Both the position numbers and the translations under genes were made by a program. Below, piece by piece: positions 28,199-36,127 of a stretch of 64,000 nt of DNA. Source of the stretch: Sporolactobacillus sp. CQH2019. Its GTDB lineage: Bacteria; Bacillota; Bacilli; Bacillales; Sporolactobacillaceae. The DNA lies in the NCBI RefSeq assembly GCF_028765345.1, contig NZ_JARAJZ010000001.1, positions 558,001 through 622,000 of the forward strand, given 5' to 3'. Under the pieces are notes generated by a model. It did not search any database. It was not told where the DNA came from and was given only the letters and a program-made list of their open reading frames with translations. Each line of letters opens with the position of its first letter. Within the stretch, counting starts at the first letter, position 1.

Positions 28199-28909
28199 AT
28201 GCATCAACTCGTCGCGGAATTTCTGGGGACGGCCCTAATGATTATTTTCGGGGTCGGCGTCCACTGCTGTGAAGTGCTGAACACTTCCAAATACCAGGGA
28301 TCGGGCCATATTTTCGCCATCACTACATGGGGCTTCGGCATCACCATTTCCCTGTTTATCTTCGGCAATGTCAGCATTAATCCGGCCATGGTCCTCGCAC
28401 AGGCCATCCTGGGAAATATATCCTGGAGCAATGTCATTCCATACAGCGTTGCGGAAGTGCTCGGCGGAGTCGCCGGATCAATTGCCGTGTATATTGCCTA
28501 TGCCGATCAGTTCAAGGCATCCGTCGACATAGACAGAGTTAAAATCCGCAACATATTCTCCACCAATCCGAACGTGCGCAATCTGCCGCGCAATTTTTTC
28601 GTTGAATTTATCGACACGTTTATTTTTATTACTGCTATTCTGGCCATCGCCAAAGTGCAGACACCGGGTATCGTCCCGATCGCCGTCGGCCTGCTCGTTT
28701 GGGCAATCGGCATGGGTATGGGCGGACCGACAGGATTTGCAATGAATCTTGCCAGGGATATGGGACCCCGCATTGCTCACGCGATCCTTCCGATCCCCGG
28801 AGGCAAAGCGGACAACGACTGGCAGTACGGCATCCTTGTTCCGGGCCTTGCCCCGTTTCTGGGGGCGGCCTGTGCCGCTCTCTTCGCAAAAGGGTTCCTG
28901 GGTCTGTAA
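28199..28909 (+). CDS. MIP-family channel (GlpF/aquaglyceroporin type) with altered NPA boxes
   Basis: A 236-residue, six-helix membrane channel. The first half motif is SINPAMVLAQA and the second is GFAMNLARDMGPR, so the second NPA is NLA while the selectivity-filter Arg is retained as RD. The N-terminus LVAEFLGTALMIIFGVG is typical. GlpF-type channels pass glycerol, water and, in lactic bacteria, undissociated lactic acid; in a fermentative host acid export is plausible but inferred. AGGGGG precedes the ATG. Confidence 0.88.
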   Translation: MHQLVAEFLGTALMIIFGVGVHCCEVLNTSKYQGSGHIFAITTWGFGITISLFIFGNVSINPAMVLAQAILGNISWSNVIPYSVAEVLGGVAGSIAVYIAYADQFKASVDIDRVKIRNIFSTNPNVRNLPRNFFVEFIDTFIFITAILAIAKVQTPGIVPIAVGLLVWAIGMGMGGPTGFAMNLARDMGPRIAHAILPIPGGKADNDWQYGILVPGLAPFLGAACAALFAKGFLGL

Positions 28910-29170
28910 ATCCGGACCTTCCTGCAAATAAACGCTGCGCTCCCCCTAAACCGGGAGCGGCAAAATACTGCTTTTTCCGGACTCAAGACCAAGGCGGGCA
29001 GCCGAAGATACACGGCTGTCCGCCTTCTTCCTGTCCATAGGCCGTCCGCGAACGCAGGATGCGCAGGAGAAGACTGTTTAATCACGTCTGCAGCAGCCGG
29101 CTCCGGTCCCCGGAAAGGCCTGATCCGGACAAGGGCGCCATCGCAGGCGCTCCTTTCGCGGGACCGGACA
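28910..29170. other. Intergenic region with aquaporin terminator
   Basis: Holds a small CGCTCCC/GGGAGCG hairpin (about 28936-28958) and the larger hairpin listed at 28991-29030. No gene is apparent. Confidence 0.5.
28991..29030 (+). terminator. Terminator-like hairpin after the aquaporin gene
   Basis: AAGGCGGGCAGCC...GGCTGTCCGCCTT followed by CTTCTTCC; the T run is imperfect. Confidence 0.5.
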
Positions 29171-29230
29171 GAAACAAAAGCGGGGCAGCCCCGTCAATCG
29201 ATGTTTTCGATGACACGGGCGCCCCGCTCT
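29171..29230 (-). terminator. Terminator of dedA-type gene
   Basis: Minus strand: AGCGGGGCGCCCGT...ACGGGGCTGCCCCGCT with an inner ATCG/CGAT stem and a TTTTGTTTCT tail. Confidence 0.75.
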
Positions 29231-29291
29231 GCAGTATGGATCATTCAAAACATTCCGGACAGCTTCTTTTCCTTTCGGCTGAGGTACTTTC

Positions 29292-29951
29292 TTAAATTTC
29301 ACTCTTTCTGCTGAAAAAGCTTTTAAGCCAGACCAGTATAATCGGGATTAAAGAGACGAAGACAATCAGCAGCACAATGATCGAAAAATGAGCCTTGATA
29401 AACGGGATCTGCCCGAAAAAGAAGCCCGCCAGCAGCCCCAGCAGCGTCCAGGCAGCGCCGCCCAGCACATTATAAAAGAAGAAGAACGGATAATTCATTC
29501 TGCTGCCTCCGGCGATAAAGGGAATGAATGTACGGATGAAAGGGATAAACCGGCCGAGGAATACGGCAAAGCCGCCGTATTTATTAAAAAAACGCTCGGC
29601 TTTATCCATTTTGTCCTGATTAATCAATTTACGGAAAAGATGGTGTTTCTCCAGCGTCAGACCGAGTTCGCGTCCGATCCAATAATTGACGGTGTCGCCA
29701 AGCACGGCGGCGAAAATAATCAAAAGAATCAGCAGCAAAAGATTGAGTCCTGAACTGCTGTGCGCGGCAATCGCACCCGCAGCGAACAGCAGAGAATCCC
29801 CGGGAAGAAAGGGACAGATCACCAGGCCCGTCTCAATGAATATGATCACAAAAATAATTCCGTACGTCCATCCTCCGTATTGATTGACGATGGTCAGAAG
29901 CAACCGGTCAATATGTAAAAAAACATTGATGATCCATGATAAAGCATTCAT
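29292..29951 (-). CDS. DedA-family membrane protein
   Basis: About 219 residues from ATG at 29951, chosen because GGGGGAG lies 8 bases upstream; an in-frame ATG at 29987 lacks a site. DedA/VTT features: LVICPFLPGDSLLFAAG, the GDTVNYWIGRELG segment and the conserved F/GRFIPFIRTFIPFIAG motif. The family contains lipid scramblase/flippase candidates for undecaprenyl phosphate and phosphatidylethanolamine, and some members affect envelope stress resistance. Stand-alone gene with its own terminator. Confidence 0.93.
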   Translation of the reverse strand: MNALSWIINVFLHIDRLLLTIVNQYGGWTYGIIFVIIFIETGLVICPFLPGDSLLFAAGAIAAHSSSGLNLLLLILLIIFAAVLGDTVNYWIGRELGLTLEKHHLFRKLINQDKMDKAERFFNKYGGFAVFLGRFIPFIRTFIPFIAGGSRMNYPFFFFYNVLGGAAWTLLGLLAGFFFGQIPFIKAHFSIIVLLIVFVSLIPIILVWLKSFFSRKSEI

Positions 29952-30261
29952 GTCTACGTCTCCCCCGACTGTCTTATTTATGAGCATTCTTCGTGTTTTA
30001 TCCTACCGGAAATCGGATCAATAATAAACCCCAATCATGATCCCAGTCTTGGTTCAGTTTATCTTCTTTTTCTGAAAGAAAACTGAAAAGGCGGGCGATC
30101 CCTCCGTTTCTTCATCGCCCGTCCTCAGTAGAAAACGTCTTTGGCGCATGGAGCCTTTGCTGCGGGAACCGGAACGATTCATGCGAACAGGCCGCGGCAA
30201 GCGCTGATGTCCGGCCGCTTATCCTGCCGTCCTTAAGAAATTTATGCTCTTTTTATAGCAC
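29952..30261. other. 310-bp intergenic region
   Basis: No gene, promoter or repeat that I can support; it lies between the dedA start and the terminator of the glutaredoxin gene. Confidence 0.4.
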
Positions 30262-30310
30262 AAAAAAGCGCCGGGCAGCTGAAAATATTATTTCAGCTGT
30301 CCGCGCTTTT
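30262..30310 (-). terminator. Terminator of the glutaredoxin-like gene
   Basis: Minus strand: AAAGCGCGGACAGCTGAAA paired with TTTCAGCTGCCCGGCGCTTT, then a T run. Confidence 0.85.
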
Positions 30311-30367
30311 GCTTTTCAGAAAACCGTACAAATGATGGATCATTTTCCTCGAGGACCCGCCTTCTGC

Positions 30368-30643
30368 TTAGAAACCCGTCGCTTCTTTCATGAATTCAGT
30401 GATGGTTTCTTTTTGTGAATCGCTCAAAACGGCGCCGGTTTTTTTATCAATGAATGTCGGGACGGTCAGGAAACGATATTTTTCTTTAAGTTCCGCAAAA
30501 CGCTGCTCATCGCTTTCTCTGACGAAAAGTTCAATCTGATCATTGTACTTCCCGCCCAGCGCTTCGTTCAGAACGACTTTGGCCCGTTCACAGTAAGGGC
30601 AGCCGATTTTGGTAATCATAAGCACCTTTTTATCATCCGTCAT
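30368..30643 (-). CDS. glutaredoxin-like thiol-disulfide protein
   Basis: 91 residues with the redox pair CPYC at residues 14-17 (TKIGCPYCERAK) and the cis-proline VPTF near residue 62, the two hallmarks of the glutaredoxin/thioredoxin fold. Cytoplasmic, probably reduced by low-molecular-weight thiol or thioredoxin reductase. GGAGGAGG precedes the ATG. Stand-alone gene. Confidence 0.9.
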   Translation of the reverse strand: MTDDKKVLMITKIGCPYCERAKVVLNEALGGKYNDQIELFVRESDEQRFAELKEKYRFLTVPTFIDKKTGAVLSDSQKETITEFMKEATGF

Positions 30644-30849
30644 CCGTTATGCCTCCTCCTGCTTCTTAACAACCGAACCTATTGTAACAAGCCGCGAGAG
30701 ACCTGTCATTTTATCTGCTCAACGCCGGATTTTTTCACTACCGCTGTGGAAAACCGATCCATTTTTTCGGATCAAATATTTTTCCTTAAATTTGTTTTTA
30801 TGAACGGCATGGATTGGGGCAACTTAAAAGCGAAAGGGGGATTTCAATC

Positions 30850-31281
30850 ATGGTTCAAACACTGAGGCAGGTCATGACAAGCGACATTGTCTGCTGTTCG
30901 CCGAATCAGACGCTGAAAGAAGCGGCCGAACTGATGAGCCGCCATAACATCGGTTCGATTCCGGTCATAAATAACGGAAAACTTGAGGGGATTATTACAG
31001 ACCGGGACATCACACTGCGCTCGGCGGCCCGCGGAAAAGACGACGACAAGGTGGCCGTTGCCGACTGTATGACCAGCAATAATTTGATTTCCGGGAGGCC
31101 CGACATGGATGTCCACGAAGCTGCCCGGCTGATGTCTGAAAAACAGATCCGCCGGCTGCCGGTCGTCGAAAACGATCGTGTGGTCGGCATTGTCTCGCTG
31201 GGCGATCTGGCGACAGAAAACCAGCTTAAGGACGAGGCGGAAAAGGCACTGTCCGGTATTTCGAGAACGAACGCAGATTAA
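30850..31281 (+). CDS. tandem CBS-domain protein (YhcV-like)
   Basis: 143 residues made of two CBS domains (about 7-62 and 74-130): VMTSDIVCCSPNQTLKEAAELM...GIITDRDI, then CMTSNNLISGRPDM...GIVSLGDL. CBS pairs bind adenosyl ligands. The sequence is close to B. subtilis YhcV. ATG at 30850 follows AAAGGGGG; an upstream in-frame ATG has no site. Role unknown. Confidence 0.9.
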   Translation: MVQTLRQVMTSDIVCCSPNQTLKEAAELMSRHNIGSIPVINNGKLEGIITDRDITLRSAARGKDDDKVAVADCMTSNNLISGRPDMDVHEAARLMSEKQIRRLPVVENDRVVGIVSLGDLATENQLKDEAEKALSGISRTNAD

Positions 31282-31388
31282 GAAAACCGGAAACCGAAAA
31301 CACAATCATCCGCTAAGGGAGATCGCATTTTCCTTAGAAAAAAGGTGTCTCAAAAGCTCCTGAACCGAGCATATGAATCGGGGAGCCC

Positions 31389-31435
31389 AGGGCTGTCCCA
31401 TAATCGGCTTTTCGACTATGGGACAGCCCTTTTTT
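31389..31435 (+). terminator. Terminator after the CBS gene
   Basis: AGGGCTGTCCCATA and TATGGGACAGCCCT form a perfect 14-bp stem followed by TTTTT. Confidence 0.9.
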
Positions 31436-31635
31436 ACAGAGCATGAACCGCTGCCGCTTCTTTAGAGGACTGCAGGCAGGCAATCGTCGGGGACCGTTTC
31501 CCGCCGTCGAAAAAGCGGCGCCGCGCTTTTTTACCCGATTTGTCAGTTTGGGCTGATGCCGGCATCAACTTGCTGTATAATCAGTAGATGGAAATCTGCC
31601 CGGTTCATTACATAAATTCGGACCGTTCTTTTGAA

Positions 31636-31735
31636 TTTTTGCATGAACATCGACAAAACGGCCGTGCGACCCTGCGAATTATTGTACGTGATGCATCTTT
31701 AGCGTTTTTCATGACTTCGGAAACAGCCGTGCAAT
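31636..31735. repeat. Paired GCATG...GCCGTGCGA repeat, second locus
   Basis: TTTTTGCATGAACATCGAC...GGCCGTGCGACC and, about 65 bases on, TTTTTCATGACTTCGG...AGCCGTGCAATC. The layout (T run, CATG, short middle, GCCGTGC-A) repeats that of 9407-9508. Unassigned. Confidence 0.4.
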
Positions 31736-31794
31736 CTATCCCGTCATGAGACATGTTCTGCAATCCGGCTGCAGATTCTTTATGGAGGCTTACA

Positions 31795-33000
31795 GTGGAT
31801 TATTATATTAAACAGTGGTTAAAGCATTTGGATTGGGCGATTATCATTTCATTGCTCTTATTGGCCGTCTTCAGTACAGTGGCATTGTTCTCCTCTACGT
31901 ACGGCAAGTTCAATCCGACTGTTCCGGCCCAGATTATTCCGAAACAGATTTTATTCGAGATACTGGGCTTTATTGCAATGATCGTGACGGCAAAATTCGA
32001 TTACGGCGCGCTCCGCAAGAACAGCAAGTGGCTGTACGGCATCTCGATTTTCCTGCTTCTCGTCGTATTTGTCATGCCGAGGCAGTTCGGCGCGCACAGC
32101 TGGATTCCGCTTGGAATCTTTGCGTTTCAGCCGTCGGAGTTTGCCAAACTGACACTGATTATTGCTGTCGCAGGTTACATGGCCAATATAGATGAATCGG
32201 AAATCCGAAGCCGCGGTTTCAAACAGATGGCCGCCATTTCCGCCCTGTTCATCGTCCCGTTTCTGCTGACACTGAAGGAACCGGCTTTAGGCCAGGCGCT
32301 TGTCCTGTTCGCCATCGTATATGCGATGTCTATCATTTTCGCCCGGCGTTCACATTTTACCCTGCTCACATTGGGGTTTCTTCTCGTTGTTTTCGGATTT
32401 ACGGTTCTGGCTCTCGACTTCCCGCAGCAGTCGACCAATTTTATTGAAAATGTGCTGGTCAAGCATAATCTGCTGCAATCATTTCAGGCAGACCGGGTTG
32501 TGACCTGGCTGAATCCGAGCTACGATCCTTCAGGGGCCGGCTATAACGTCCAGCAGGCTCAGATAGCCGTAGGCTCAAGCGAAGTCTTCGGAGACGGATT
32601 CCTTAAAGGGGTGGAAACACGTGCGGGCATGATCCCTAATCAGACGACGGATTTTATTTTTACGGCGATCGCGGAACAATTCGGCTTTATCGGATCGGCA
32701 TTGCTCGTTCTTGTGTTCCTAATCCTTATTCAACGGCTCATGCAAATCGCCGCCATGTCTCTCGATCCATTCGGCACCTATCTGGTTACCGGGATTATCG
32801 GCATGTTCGCTTTCCAGATTTTTGAGAACGTCGGCATGGATATTTATCTGAGTCCGGCAACGGGAATCACGCTTCCTTTTATCAGTTACGGCGGCAGCTC
32901 GCTGATCGCCAACTATATTGCGGTCGGTTTGGCATTGAGCGTCTATCACAGAAGCAAATCCATTTTCTTCACGGTATCCGGCTCGGCATCGATCGGATAA
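31795..33000 (+). CDS. FtsW/RodA/SpoVE-family peptidoglycan glycosyltransferase
   Basis: About 401 residues and ten predicted membrane helices. SEDS-family signatures are WIPLGIFAFQPSEFAKL, VGSSEVFGDGFLKG, PNQTTDFIFTAIAEQFG and the C-terminal LPFISYGGSSLI. SEDS proteins polymerise lipid II with a partner class B PBP at the septum or side wall. GTG at 31795 is chosen because TGGAGG is 6 bases before it. No adjacent PBP gene, so FtsW versus RodA is undecided; the sequence LEPALGQALV (GLG-type) favours the RodA branch. Confidence 0.92.
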   Translation: MDYYIKQWLKHLDWAIIISLLLLAVFSTVALFSSTYGKFNPTVPAQIIPKQILFEILGFIAMIVTAKFDYGALRKNSKWLYGISIFLLLVVFVMPRQFGAHSWIPLGIFAFQPSEFAKLTLIIAVAGYMANIDESEIRSRGFKQMAAISALFIVPFLLTLKEPALGQALVLFAIVYAMSIIFARRSHFTLLTLGFLLVVFGFTVLALDFPQQSTNFIENVLVKHNLLQSFQADRVVTWLNPSYDPSGAGYNVQQAQIAVGSSEVFGDGFLKGVETRAGMIPNQTTDFIFTAIAEQFGFIGSALLVLVFLILIQRLMQIAAMSLDPFGTYLVTGIIGMFAFQIFENVGMDIYLSPATGITLPFISYGGSSLIANYIAVGLALSVYHRSKSIFFTVSGSASIG

Positions 33001-33062
33001 CCGATTCTGAACGGAGCGCCCGGCGAAACAGTTTTTGCCGGGTATCATGAACGGAATAGTCC

Positions 33063-33115
33063 AAACGGCAGGCATTTCTGACTCAACAGGTCGGATGCCT
33101 GCCGTTTGATTTTCA
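33063..33115 (+). terminator. Terminator after the FtsW/RodA gene
   Basis: AAACGGCAGGCAT...ATGCCTGCCGTTT, a 13-bp stem, then GATTTTC. Confidence 0.75.
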
Positions 33116-33206
33116 GTTTGCAGCAACGTTGTTGCAAATGGAAGGAAAAACTGCACAATATCGTGAAAACGTTTTAAAAATAATTTTCATTCAGGGGTTG
33201 CAATTT

Positions 33207-33264
33207 TGCTATAATTGACGTAAATTGTAGTTGAGAATAAAAGTTTCTTTAAAGAAACTTTTAT
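33207..33264 (+). promoter_or_regulatory. Extended -10 promoter and 28-bp palindromic operator of mntH
   Basis: TGCTATAAT (33207-33215) is an extended -10. Starting 22 bases after it is a perfect 28-bp palindrome centred on TTTAAA (33237-33264; core AGTTTCTTTAAAGAAACT). The core resembles GTTTCCTTAAGGAAAC-like manganese-regulator sites, so an MntR operator placed to block initiation is likely. The perfect symmetry is seen; the regulator is inferred. Confidence 0.6.
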
Positions 33265-33293
33265 TCATCGAATCAACAAAGGAGGCGCTTTCA

Positions 33294-34622
33294 ATGGCTT
33301 ACAAAGAAGACGGACAGCCGATTCTGTCGGCAGCTAGCAGCGGAGCTGCAGTGAGCACGCTTCCGGGCCTTAACAGAAGAGAGCACCCCGAATCGTTTCA
33401 GACAGCCGTCGGAAAGAAAAAAGGCTGGAAACAGGCCCTGCCGTTTCTCGGGCCGGCTTTTATCGCATGCGTAGCTTATATTGACCCCGGCAACTATGCA
33501 ACCAACATCCAAAGCGGTTCCCAATACGGCTATTTGCTGCTCTGGGTCGTCATTGTTTCGAACCTGATGGCAATTCTGATTCAGACTTTATCGTCGAAGC
33601 TCGGCATTGCCACCTCGCGTAATCTGCCGGAGATCCTGCGTGATGAATGGAAGCCGGGTGTGGCATTTTTCTACTGGATCCAGGGTGAGGTCATGGTCAT
33701 GGCGACCGACCTGGCCGAATTTATCGGTGCCGCGCTCGGCTTTCATCTTGTCTTCGGCCTGCCGATGATCCCGGCGGCTATTTTAACGGCGATCAGTGTG
33801 CTGATCATCCTCTTTTTCCAGATCAGGGGTTTCCGCCCGCTTGAGATGGCAATCGCGACCATGGTTTTCATTGTTGTGATCGCGTTTAGCTGCGAAATCG
33901 CTTTTTCACTGCCTCAGTTCGGACCGTTCATGGCCGGATTCGTACCGCACTTCCAGGGAGCGGACAGTATTTTGCTTGCTGCCGGCATTTTGGGGGCAAC
34001 CGTCATGCCCCACGCCATTTACATGCACTCAGGTCTGACGTGCAGAAGAGTTATTGGCCAAACGCCGGAAGAAAGGAAAAAGATTTTCCGTTTCGAGTTC
34101 ATCGACATTCTGATTGCCATGAGCCTTGCCGGGATCGTCAACACGGTGATGCTGGCTGTCTCGGCCTCGACCTTCCACGGGCACATCGTGATTTCAGACC
34201 TGAACGTGGCTTTTAAACAATTCGGTGCCTTTATCGCCCCGAGTGCCTCGCTTCTGTTCGGTATCGGCCTGCTGGCTGCGGGGCTGTCCAGTTCATGTGT
34301 CGGGACATTGGCCGGAGATATTATGATGCAAGGTTTCATTCACAAACGGATCCCTGTTTTCATCAGACGTATCTGCTCGATGATTCCGCCGCTGGTCATT
34401 ATCATCACAGGTGCGAATGCGACCGGCGCACTGGTGATGAGCCAGGTTGTCCTCTCCTTCGGCATTGCGCTCGCAATCATTCCGCTTGTCATCTTTACAA
34501 GCAGCAAAAGAATTATGGGACAGCTTGTCAATCACAGGATAACGACACTTATGGCATGGGCCGTAGCCGGAGTGGTAATCTGTCTGAACGTGTTTCTTCT
34601 CTATCAGACCTTCGCAGCGTAA
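33294..34622 (+). CDS. mntH: Nramp-family manganese transporter
   Basis: Proton-coupled Mn2+ importer, 442 residues with eleven predicted helices. The metal site is intact: DPGN in TM1 (CVAYIDPGNYATN) and the TM6 methionine in ATVMPHAIYMHS. A hydrophilic N-terminal extension of about 45 residues precedes TM1. ATG at 33294 follows AAAGGAGG; the long palindrome between promoter and gene suggests metal-dependent repression. Monocistronic. Confidence 0.95.
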   Translation: MAYKEDGQPILSAASSGAAVSTLPGLNRREHPESFQTAVGKKKGWKQALPFLGPAFIACVAYIDPGNYATNIQSGSQYGYLLLWVVIVSNLMAILIQTLSSKLGIATSRNLPEILRDEWKPGVAFFYWIQGEVMVMATDLAEFIGAALGFHLVFGLPMIPAAILTAISVLIILFFQIRGFRPLEMAIATMVFIVVIAFSCEIAFSLPQFGPFMAGFVPHFQGADSILLAAGILGATVMPHAIYMHSGLTCRRVIGQTPEERKKIFRFEFIDILIAMSLAGIVNTVMLAVSASTFHGHIVISDLNVAFKQFGAFIAPSASLLFGIGLLAAGLSSSCVGTLAGDIMMQGFIHKRIPVFIRRICSMIPPLVIIITGANATGALVMSQVVLSFGIALAIIPLVIFTSSKRIMGQLVNHRITTLMAWAVAGVVICLNVFLLYQTFAA

Positions 34623-35205
34623 GCCCATCCAAAAACAATTCTGAAGTGTATCTGCCTCCCGGCGCGGCAATGTTCCCTCCGTCGCTGAGAGGTTCTTTAT
34701 TTCATGAATGCGGCGCGGGCAACAGGCTTGTACAGATGGTAAATATGCTCAGTCAATACCAGGCCCCGTTAAAACCGCAATACAATCCGGGCGGCATCCA
34801 ATAGCATGCAATACAGGGCTCTGTCCTGAAGAATTCGATAACGTCTCAGCGGCCCAGGCACAGATTATCCGCTCCCGCTACAATTGAGCCGTCCTTGTTA
34901 AGTAAGAGATCCGTATTAAGTGCCGATTATTCGCGCTTAGATATTTCAGGTCGGTTGATTCCTCAGCTGTTGCTGATGATTCCTTACGCATAACTGCGAT
35001 TACTGATGATTATCGGACGATTACTGTCGATTCTGTGCGCCTTACCGATGTTGATCCGGCGGTGCACTGCTCTTTTCCCTCTTTTTTTCTATTATATGAG
35101 TCTTTAGTTCATTGTCCTGCCGCGCCTGCCGTCAATCAATGATCGACTCTTCCTGAAAACGTCTCTTGAAAGGCAGAGCGTTTCCACGATCAATAAACTT
35201 CTGCC
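34623..35205. other. 583-bp intergenic region between mntH and repeat array 2
   Basis: No supported gene or terminator. The part 34900-35060 contains irregular, repeated GATTATC/GATTACTG words that may be decayed repeats related to the array that follows. Confidence 0.4.
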
Positions 35206-35473
35206 GGAAGAAGCCCGAAATCGGCCGATAGACCCCTGGATTTGGCCGGTAGAAGGCATGATTCGGCCGATAGAACCCTGGATTTGGCCGGAAGAGGTCC
35301 GAAATCGGCCGATAGAACCTTAAATTAGGCCGGTAGGAGGCTCGATTCGGCCGATAGAACCCTGGATTTGGCCGGAAGAGGTCCGAAATCGGCCAGTGGA
35401 ACCTTAAATTCGGCCGGTAGAAGGCTCGATTCGGCCGATAGAACCTTAAATTCGGCCGGTAGGAGCGAACCGA
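35206..35473. repeat. Tandem array 2A: ~21-bp units, core TTCGGCCG(A/G)TAG
   Basis: About 12 units of 21 bp built on ATTCGGCCGATAGAACCTT with interchangeable fillers (ACCCTGG, AAGGCTCG, AGGTCCGAA). Unit order is partly duplicated. In one minus-strand frame this gives a repeated F/YRPN peptide because 21 is divisible by 3, but no ribosome site supports translation. Confidence 0.88.
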
Positions 35474-35750
35474 TCGCCCGAAAAGGATCGCCATTCGCCC
35501 TATTCCGGCGGAGTATCGCCCCGTCAGGAGTTTATCGCCCCGGAAAGAGAATGAATCGCCCTAAAGCAGCGGACTATCGCCCGAAAAGGATCGCCATTCG
35601 CCCTATTCCGGCAGAGTATCGCCCCGTCAGGAGTTTATCGCCCCGAAAAAAGAATGAATCGCCCTAAAGCAGCGGACTATCGCCCGAAAAGGATCGCCAT
35701 TCGCCCTATTCCGGCGGAGTATCGCCCCGTCAGGAGTTTATCGCTCCAAA
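35474..35750. repeat. Tandem array 2B: 103-bp higher-order repeat made of ~21-bp TCGCCC units
   Basis: Five sub-units, each beginning TCGCCC (lengths 21, 21, 19, 21, 21), form a 103-bp block that starts at 35474, 35577 and 35680 (third copy incomplete). Copies differ by only a few bases, indicating recent duplication. It abuts array 2A without a gap. Confidence 0.9.
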
Positions 35751-36127
35751 ACGTTTGCGTGAAAATTCAAAGCCATAGACCGCCGCTTGTGCCAACCGAT
35801 CGCTTTCGAAAGAACCGCCGGCGCCTTCGCACCGCAGACCGGCTGGATACATGAGTTGAGAGGATACCTGCTTTTTAAAATTTGGAGAAAAAAAGACTGC
35901 TGATAGGTCCGCGAAACGGATTCAAAAACCGCCGGGCGAAGAAGAAGCCGCCTTTTTTCACCAGGCCGGCCCGTCTCCCATAGAAATCTCACGTGGCCGG
36001 CCTGCAATCAGTGAATTAGATGTTAAATTGCTTGCCCCCACCCGTTTCAAACAATGCGGCGCGGTGTATGAATTTTGCCGAGTTGTTCAGAATAAAAAAT
36101 ATCTGAACGGAGGAATCCACAAAAACC
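35751..36127. other. Intergenic region after array 2
   Basis: Contains an AGGCCGGCC...GGCCGGCCT hairpin (about 35962-36003). No gene seen; a plus-strand promoter for the permease could not be fixed. Confidence 0.4.

Larger units (their letters stand above)
31282..31794. other. 513-bp intergenic region before the FtsW/RodA gene
   Basis: Contains a strong terminator (31389-31435), a perfect palindrome GATGCCGGCATC (about 31556-31567) followed by a TATAAT box (about 31575), and the second paired GCCGTGCGA repeat (31636-31735). No coding frame is supported before 31795. Confidence 0.5.

Noticed and set aside
35132-35494. Minus-strand repeat protein with F/YRPN units
   Set aside because: Same reason as array 1: period divisible by 3, no ribosome site, and the coding strand has no conserved ends.
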